From assembly GCA_964511535.1 (NCBI GenBank), contig CAZEFW010000026.1:1-64000 (forward strand): a stretch of DNA of 64,000 nucleotides, written 5' to 3'. The notes beneath the pieces are model-generated. The model had not been told where the DNA came from and did not search any database. It saw only the letters and a program-made list of their open reading frames with translations. Shown in pieces: positions 60,718-64,000 of this stretch. The stretch's first letter is position 1. Every line of letters starts with the position of its first letter. This DNA comes from CAZCFB01 sp964511535. Lineage in GTDB: Bacteria > Myxococcota_A > Polyangia > GCA-2747355 > CAZCFB01. The translations under genes and the position numbers were made by a program.

Positions 60718-60728
60718 CGGCCTTAATG
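60688..60728. promoter_or_regulatory. 11-bp perfect inverted repeat at divergent gene starts
   Basis: CATTAAGGCCG (60688-60698) and CGGCCTTAATG (60718-60728) are exact reverse complements separated by 19 bp. They sit across the translation starts of the divergent propeller and Kelch genes. This could be an operator for a dimeric regulator of both genes, or a hairpin. Confidence 0.55.
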
Positions 60729-60739
60729 TACCATGGGGC

Positions 60740-62458
60740 ATGGCCGCCCGCGCACCTGTCGCCCTGCTCCTGGCGTCGCTCCTCCTCTGGTCCGGGGCGT
60801 GCTCCGAGGAACTCACGGACGTGGGCATCCAGGTGGCGCTGGCCCCGGGCGCGGGCAGCTGCACCGCCAAGATGGCAACCCGCTCCATCTCGGCGGTCAA
60901 CGCCGCGGTGGTGCGGGTCACGGTGTTCAAGCCGGCCGGCGCCAAGAGCAAGGCGGCCATCGTGTGCGACCAGCTGGCGCTGGTGGGCGACGGCGGCACG
61001 TCGCTCTCCCTGCCGGACAAGACCGAGGGGGCCGTGGACCTGCTGCTCGAGGTGTACGACCGGAGCACCCCGATGAAGCTGCGCGCCGCCGGGGGTGCCA
61101 GGGGGATCAACCTCAAGCCGCGCATCTGGCCGCTGAACGTGCTGGTCACCGAGACGGGGCGGTTCTCCTGCACACCGGGGGCCATGGGGATCTCCCGCGC
61201 GTTCCACAGCGCCACCGCCCTGCCCAACGGCGAGGTGCTGGTTCTGGGGGGCGTGACCGCCGAGCCGCCGGCGGGCGACCCGGGGGGCGGCGGCTCGCTG
61301 TGGGCCAGCGACGCCGTGGAGGTGTACGACCCACGCACCGGGCAGTTCCGCAGGGCCAAGACCGGGCTGTCGGTGGCGCGGGCCATGCACGAGGCGGTGC
61401 TGCTCACCCGCGGCGGCCAGGGGCCGTACGACATCCTGCTGGTGGGCGGCCTGACCCTGAGCGACGCCACCAAGCCGGCGGCCACCATCGCGGGGCCCAT
61501 GCCCGTGTTCCCCGAGTCCACCGCGGCCACCGCGCCGTCGGTGGTGCTGCGATACTACCCGTGGACCTCGCCGCCCCAGGTGCAGGAGATGGCCGGCTCG
61601 CCGCTGCTCAAGTACCGGATCCAGCCCACCGTGGTCACCGGCGGCAAAGGAGAGGTGGTGATGCTGGGGGGCCTGTCCAGCGCCGGCAGCGCCGTGGCTG
61701 CGGTGAAAGACTTCGAGGTGTTGCCCACGGCGGGCTCCACCGCTCACGCCGGGGCCTACCCGCTGACCCAGGCCCGGGTGGGCGCCGCGGCGGCTTCCCT
61801 GAGCGCCACCGAGCTGCTGATCTTCGGCGGAAACATCAAGTCCGCGGCAGGCAGCTTCATCACCCAGGCAGCCGAGGTGCTCACCCTCGGCGACGCGCCA
61901 GCCGCCGCGGCCATCACCCTCGAGAAAGGGTCAGGCACCCTGGCCGCGCCGGTGGCCCACGGGACGCTCACCGCTTACGGACAGGGGCAGCTGCTGCTGG
62001 CCGGCGGCTTGACCATGGAGCCGGGCAAGGCGCGAAAAGTCAGGACCGACTCCCCCCTGCGGCGCCTGAGCCGCGTGGCCAAGCAGCTGCGCGTGACCCA
62101 GATCAGCGCGACCGGCTTTTCGCCGGTGGCGTACCACCAGGCCACCACCCTCGCCAGCGGCGAGGTGCTGCTCACCGGCGGCATGCCCACGGGCTGCTCC
62201 GGGGACAAGCCGTGCGGATCGAAGGCGGCGTACTCCTTTCTGCCCAAGACAGAGGGCCTGCGCACCGAGGCGCCCTTGCGCCACGAGCGCATGGGCCATC
62301 GCGCCTCCAGGCTCCCCGACGGCATGGTGCTCATCACCGGAGGCATGAGCCACGACGGCTCCCGCCTGGTGACCCACAAGACCGCCGAGCTGTTCGCCCC
62401 GGCCAGGGTGGACCCGTTCAACCGCGGGGCGGGGGTGACGACCAAGGGGTGCCAGTAG
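60740..62458 (+). CDS. Kelch-repeat lipoprotein
   Basis: A 572-residue product from ATG 60740 with lipobox LLWSGACSEE. The frame extends upstream to 60557 over the divergent gene, so the shorter start is taken. An N-terminal domain of about 120 residues with paired Cys is followed by Kelch blades: RAFHSATALPNGEVLVLGG, ARAMHEAVLLTRGG with ILLVGG, QATTLASGEVLLTGGM and HRASRLPDGMVLITGGM. A surface propeller with protein or sugar binding is inferred. It is divergent from the PQQ-propeller lipoprotein. Confidence 0.85.
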   Translation: MAARAPVALLLASLLLWSGACSEELTDVGIQVALAPGAGSCTAKMATRSISAVNAAVVRVTVFKPAGAKSKAAIVCDQLALVGDGGTSLSLPDKTEGAVDLLLEVYDRSTPMKLRAAGGARGINLKPRIWPLNVLVTETGRFSCTPGAMGISRAFHSATALPNGEVLVLGGVTAEPPAGDPGGGGSLWASDAVEVYDPRTGQFRRAKTGLSVARAMHEAVLLTRGGQGPYDILLVGGLTLSDATKPAATIAGPMPVFPESTAATAPSVVLRYYPWTSPPQVQEMAGSPLLKYRIQPTVVTGGKGEVVMLGGLSSAGSAVAAVKDFEVLPTAGSTAHAGAYPLTQARVGAAAASLSATELLIFGGNIKSAAGSFITQAAEVLTLGDAPAAAAITLEKGSGTLAAPVAHGTLTAYGQGQLLLAGGLTMEPGKARKVRTDSPLRRLSRVAKQLRVTQISATGFSPVAYHQATTLASGEVLLTGGMPTGCSGDKPCGSKAAYSFLPKTEGLRTEAPLRHERMGHRASRLPDGMVLITGGMSHDGSRLVTHKTAELFAPARVDPFNRGAGVTTKGCQ

Positions 62459-62459
62459 G

Positions 62460-62585
62460 GCGCATCCCCTGCGGGGATGCGCGGCTTGAGGCTTGAGACT
62501 TGAGGCTTGAGGGCTGATTGTCTTGGGGCTATCTCCCCTCAAGCCTCAAGCCTTACAGCCTCAAGCCTGCGACGCGAAGCGTCGC
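62460..62585. repeat. TTGAGGC-rich intergenic inverted repeat, site C
   Basis: GCGCATCCCC-TGC-GGGGATGCGC (62460-62482) is a perfect 10-bp-stem hairpin. It is followed by ggcttgaggcttgag runs (62482-62512), the complementary ctcaagcctcaagcc runs (62538-62567), and GCGACGC-GAA-GCGTCGC (62569-62585), whose last base is the first base of the stop of the minus gene. It lies between convergent genes. Confidence 0.8.
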
Positions 62586-64000
62586 TAGTTCACCGCCAGA
62601 CACCGATACAGCAGCCCGAAGCTTTTGATCTTCGCTGACTTGATGGTGGCCGGCTTGTTCAGGTCGCCGGTGGCGATGAAGCGCGCCTCGATCTCGGCGT
62701 GGCTGCCCTTGAAGGTGTCCACCTTCACCCGCCCCTGGCCGCCGGGCGGGTTGAGGCAGGCCACCGTGTACCAGGGCGCCTTTTTCAGCGCGGCTGCCGA
62801 GTCGGCGCTGCGCATGTTGAACATTACCCAGGTGCCCTTGGGCGCCTCCACGTCCCAGGTGAGGAACTTGAACTCGGTGGTGCTCTTGACCGGACATGGC
62901 GCGTGGGTCTCGCGGTACCAGCCCGGCTCGCCCGACGCCAGGCGGGTCTGCACGCCGGTCATGTCGGAGTAGGCGTACGCCACGCCCTTGAGGGTCACCG
63001 CGTTCTTGGTCAGCTTGTGGCTCGACAGCGATGTTCCCGGCTCGATCATGTGCACCTTGCCCGCGTACTCCACCGAGAAGATCCGCCCCTTGATGTCCAC
63101 GGCGATGCCCTTGGACGGCACCGAGATGGTGGTGCCGGCCATGGTGTCGGCGTTGATGCGCGCCACGTAGTTGGCGCTCAGGTGCGAGGCCCAGACCCAG
63201 CCCGCCGCGTCGGCGCCGATGCCCCCGCCGTAGGTGGTCACGGTGCTGTAGGCCAGGCGCGAGGCCGCTGGTCCGTACGGGTCGTAGCGCATGGCCGGGC
63301 CCGCCGGGTAGCCGCTGCGCCAGACGCGCTTTTTGTAGTCCACGGTGATGCCGTATCCGCCGGGCACGCCCGAGTAGCTGGCCTTGACCGCGGTGTCACA
63401 GCTGGCCGGGCAGGTGGCCTTGGTGCAGGTGGCCGTGCACCAGGCCGCCGCCTCGCAGCCGGCCTGCCCTGTGCACTTGAGGGTGTCGATGAAGCCGAAG
63501 CCCTTGCCCGGCCCGCCAAGCCACAGCTTGCCGTCGCCCGACAGCGCCATGCCGTAGACCTTGATGGGCGAGGTGAGCGTCAGCAGCACCTTGCCGCTGT
63601 GAGCGTCGATCTTGTACACCTTGCCGTGGATGCCGCCGACCCAGATGTAGTGCTGGTCCAGCGACAGCACCTTCTTCGGATCGAACTCCTTGGTCTGGCC
63701 GGTGAACCCCTTGCACGCCTGGTCATGCTGAAGCCCCGGGATGTCCTGGGCCGCCAGCCCCCGGATGTCGCCGCCAGTGTTGACATGCCACGCCACGCAG
63801 TCGTCCTGGCCGTAGGACATCACGCTGTCCGCGCCGCTCGACGTGGTCACCTTGCCGTCCTTGTTGCTGTCGGCGCACTTGGCCCCCTGGGGCAGGATCT
63901 TGGTCACCCCGGTGCTGGTGCCCGTGCCGCTCTTGCGCGCGCCGATGAACGCCTCGCCCAGCGAGTTGACCGTGGTGCGCGAGGTGTAGCTGCCGCCGGT
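62585..64000 (-). CDS. propeller-type secreted protein, partial (5' end beyond window)
   Basis: At least 471 residues. The frame is open to base 64000, so the start is outside; the GTG at 63907 is not a credible start. The sequence shows NHL/Vgb-like blades (YIWVGGIHGKVYKID, LWLGGPGKGFGFIDT, GWVWASHLSANYVARINADT, GIAVDIKGRIFSVEYAGKV) and a Cys cluster (CEAAAWCTATCTKATCPASC). The C-terminal 110 residues form a beta domain. It is probably a surface or periplasmic propeller. It is convergent with the Kelch gene. Confidence 0.8.
   Translation of the reverse strand, partial: TGGSYTSRTTVNSLGEAFIGARKSGTGTSTGVTKILPQGAKCADSNKDGKVTTSSGADSVMSYGQDDCVAWHVNTGGDIRGLAAQDIPGLQHDQACKGFTGQTKEFDPKKVLSLDQHYIWVGGIHGKVYKIDAHSGKVLLTLTSPIKVYGMALSGDGKLWLGGPGKGFGFIDTLKCTGQAGCEAAAWCTATCTKATCPASCDTAVKASYSGVPGGYGITVDYKKRVWRSGYPAGPAMRYDPYGPAASRLAYSTVTTYGGGIGADAAGWVWASHLSANYVARINADTMAGTTISVPSKGIAVDIKGRIFSVEYAGKVHMIEPGTSLSSHKLTKNAVTLKGVAYAYSDMTGVQTRLASGEPGWYRETHAPCPVKSTTEFKFLTWDVEAPKGTWVMFNMRSADSAAALKKAPWYTVACLNPPGGQGRVKVDTFKGSHAEIEARFIATGDLNKPATIKSAKIKSFGLLYRCLAVN

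Noticed and set aside
1..64000. prophage, insertion sequence or horizontally acquired island
   Set aside because: No integrase, transposase or phage genes and no long stretch of shifted composition apart from the 5873-6100 spacer.

Overview
The window is a high-GC bacterial chromosome segment, about two-thirds G+C by eye. It is densely packed with genes and has almost no gaps above 300 bp. It most likely comes from an uncultured member of Myxococcota (the former Deltaproteobacteria). The evidence is a C-terminal MYXO-CTERM-type tail on the 13773-16502 product, many lipoproteins with Asp/Pro/Ala-rich linkers after the lipobox Cys, Stig1-like and DUF4215-like Cys-rich repeats, PEGA-domain proteins, repeated SUMF1-domain lipoproteins and an Oar-like TonB-dependent receptor. 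I saw no rRNA, tRNA, CRISPR array, prophage or transposase gene.

Layout. (1) 1-4864: an edge-truncated SUMF1 protein, a PEGA protein, a methyltransferase and a PHP-domain lipoprotein, joined in pairs by ATGA overlaps. (2) 4868-9454: a compact metal/redox-looking locus. It has a NapH-like 4Fe-4S membrane protein facing a + operon of a leaderless ABC-type binding protein with a DUF1858-like head, a Cys-rich G3E-like GTPase, an ABC ATPase with a similar head and no permease, and a small zinc-ribbon protein. (3) 9518-13729: two lipoproteins, a soluble histidine kinase with a CarH-like cobalamin-binding sensor, a YbeD/DUF493 protein and a YbjN protein. (4) 22777 down to 13773: a four-gene minus operon of two lipoproteins, a TonB-dependent receptor and a MYXO-CTERM metalloprotease. 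(5) 22975-29848: a PilZ protein, rfbB-rfbA for dTDP-sugar synthesis and three secreted lipoproteins. (6) 29990-36057: an OmpA-family lipoprotein, a YyaL-type protein, a gamma-glutamyltransferase coupled to a SUMF1 protein, and a 58-codon gene. (7) 36192-41701: a CASTOR/POLLUX-like channel with RCK domains, a Stig1/fibrinogen lipoprotein and an FHA protein. (8) 45404 down to 41841: a zinc-ribbon/DUF3426 protein, an unknown helical protein, TatA and a sugar-phosphate nucleotidyltransferase. (9) 45519-54497: PhaR, an outer-membrane protein, a crotonase, a TPR-like/lipoprotein/LolCE/lipoprotein run, a HEAT protein and another SUMF1 lipoprotein. (10) 54587-64000: an EndoQ-UvrD fusion behind PEGA and PQQ-propeller genes, a Kelch lipoprotein and an edge-truncated propeller protein.

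Most genes build the cell envelope: about half the products carry signal peptides or lipoboxes. Two families of palindromic repeats sit at gene ends. One is a GGGGTCTGACCCC-cored REP-like doublet (9089-9170, 54501-54581). The other is a TTGAGGC-rich element found between convergent genes (29856, 52391, 62460). The best candidates for undescribed biology are the permease-less ABC/G3E locus, the B12-sensor kinase, the CASTOR-like channel and the EndoQ-UvrD fusion. All calls come from reading the sequence alone; no database search was run.
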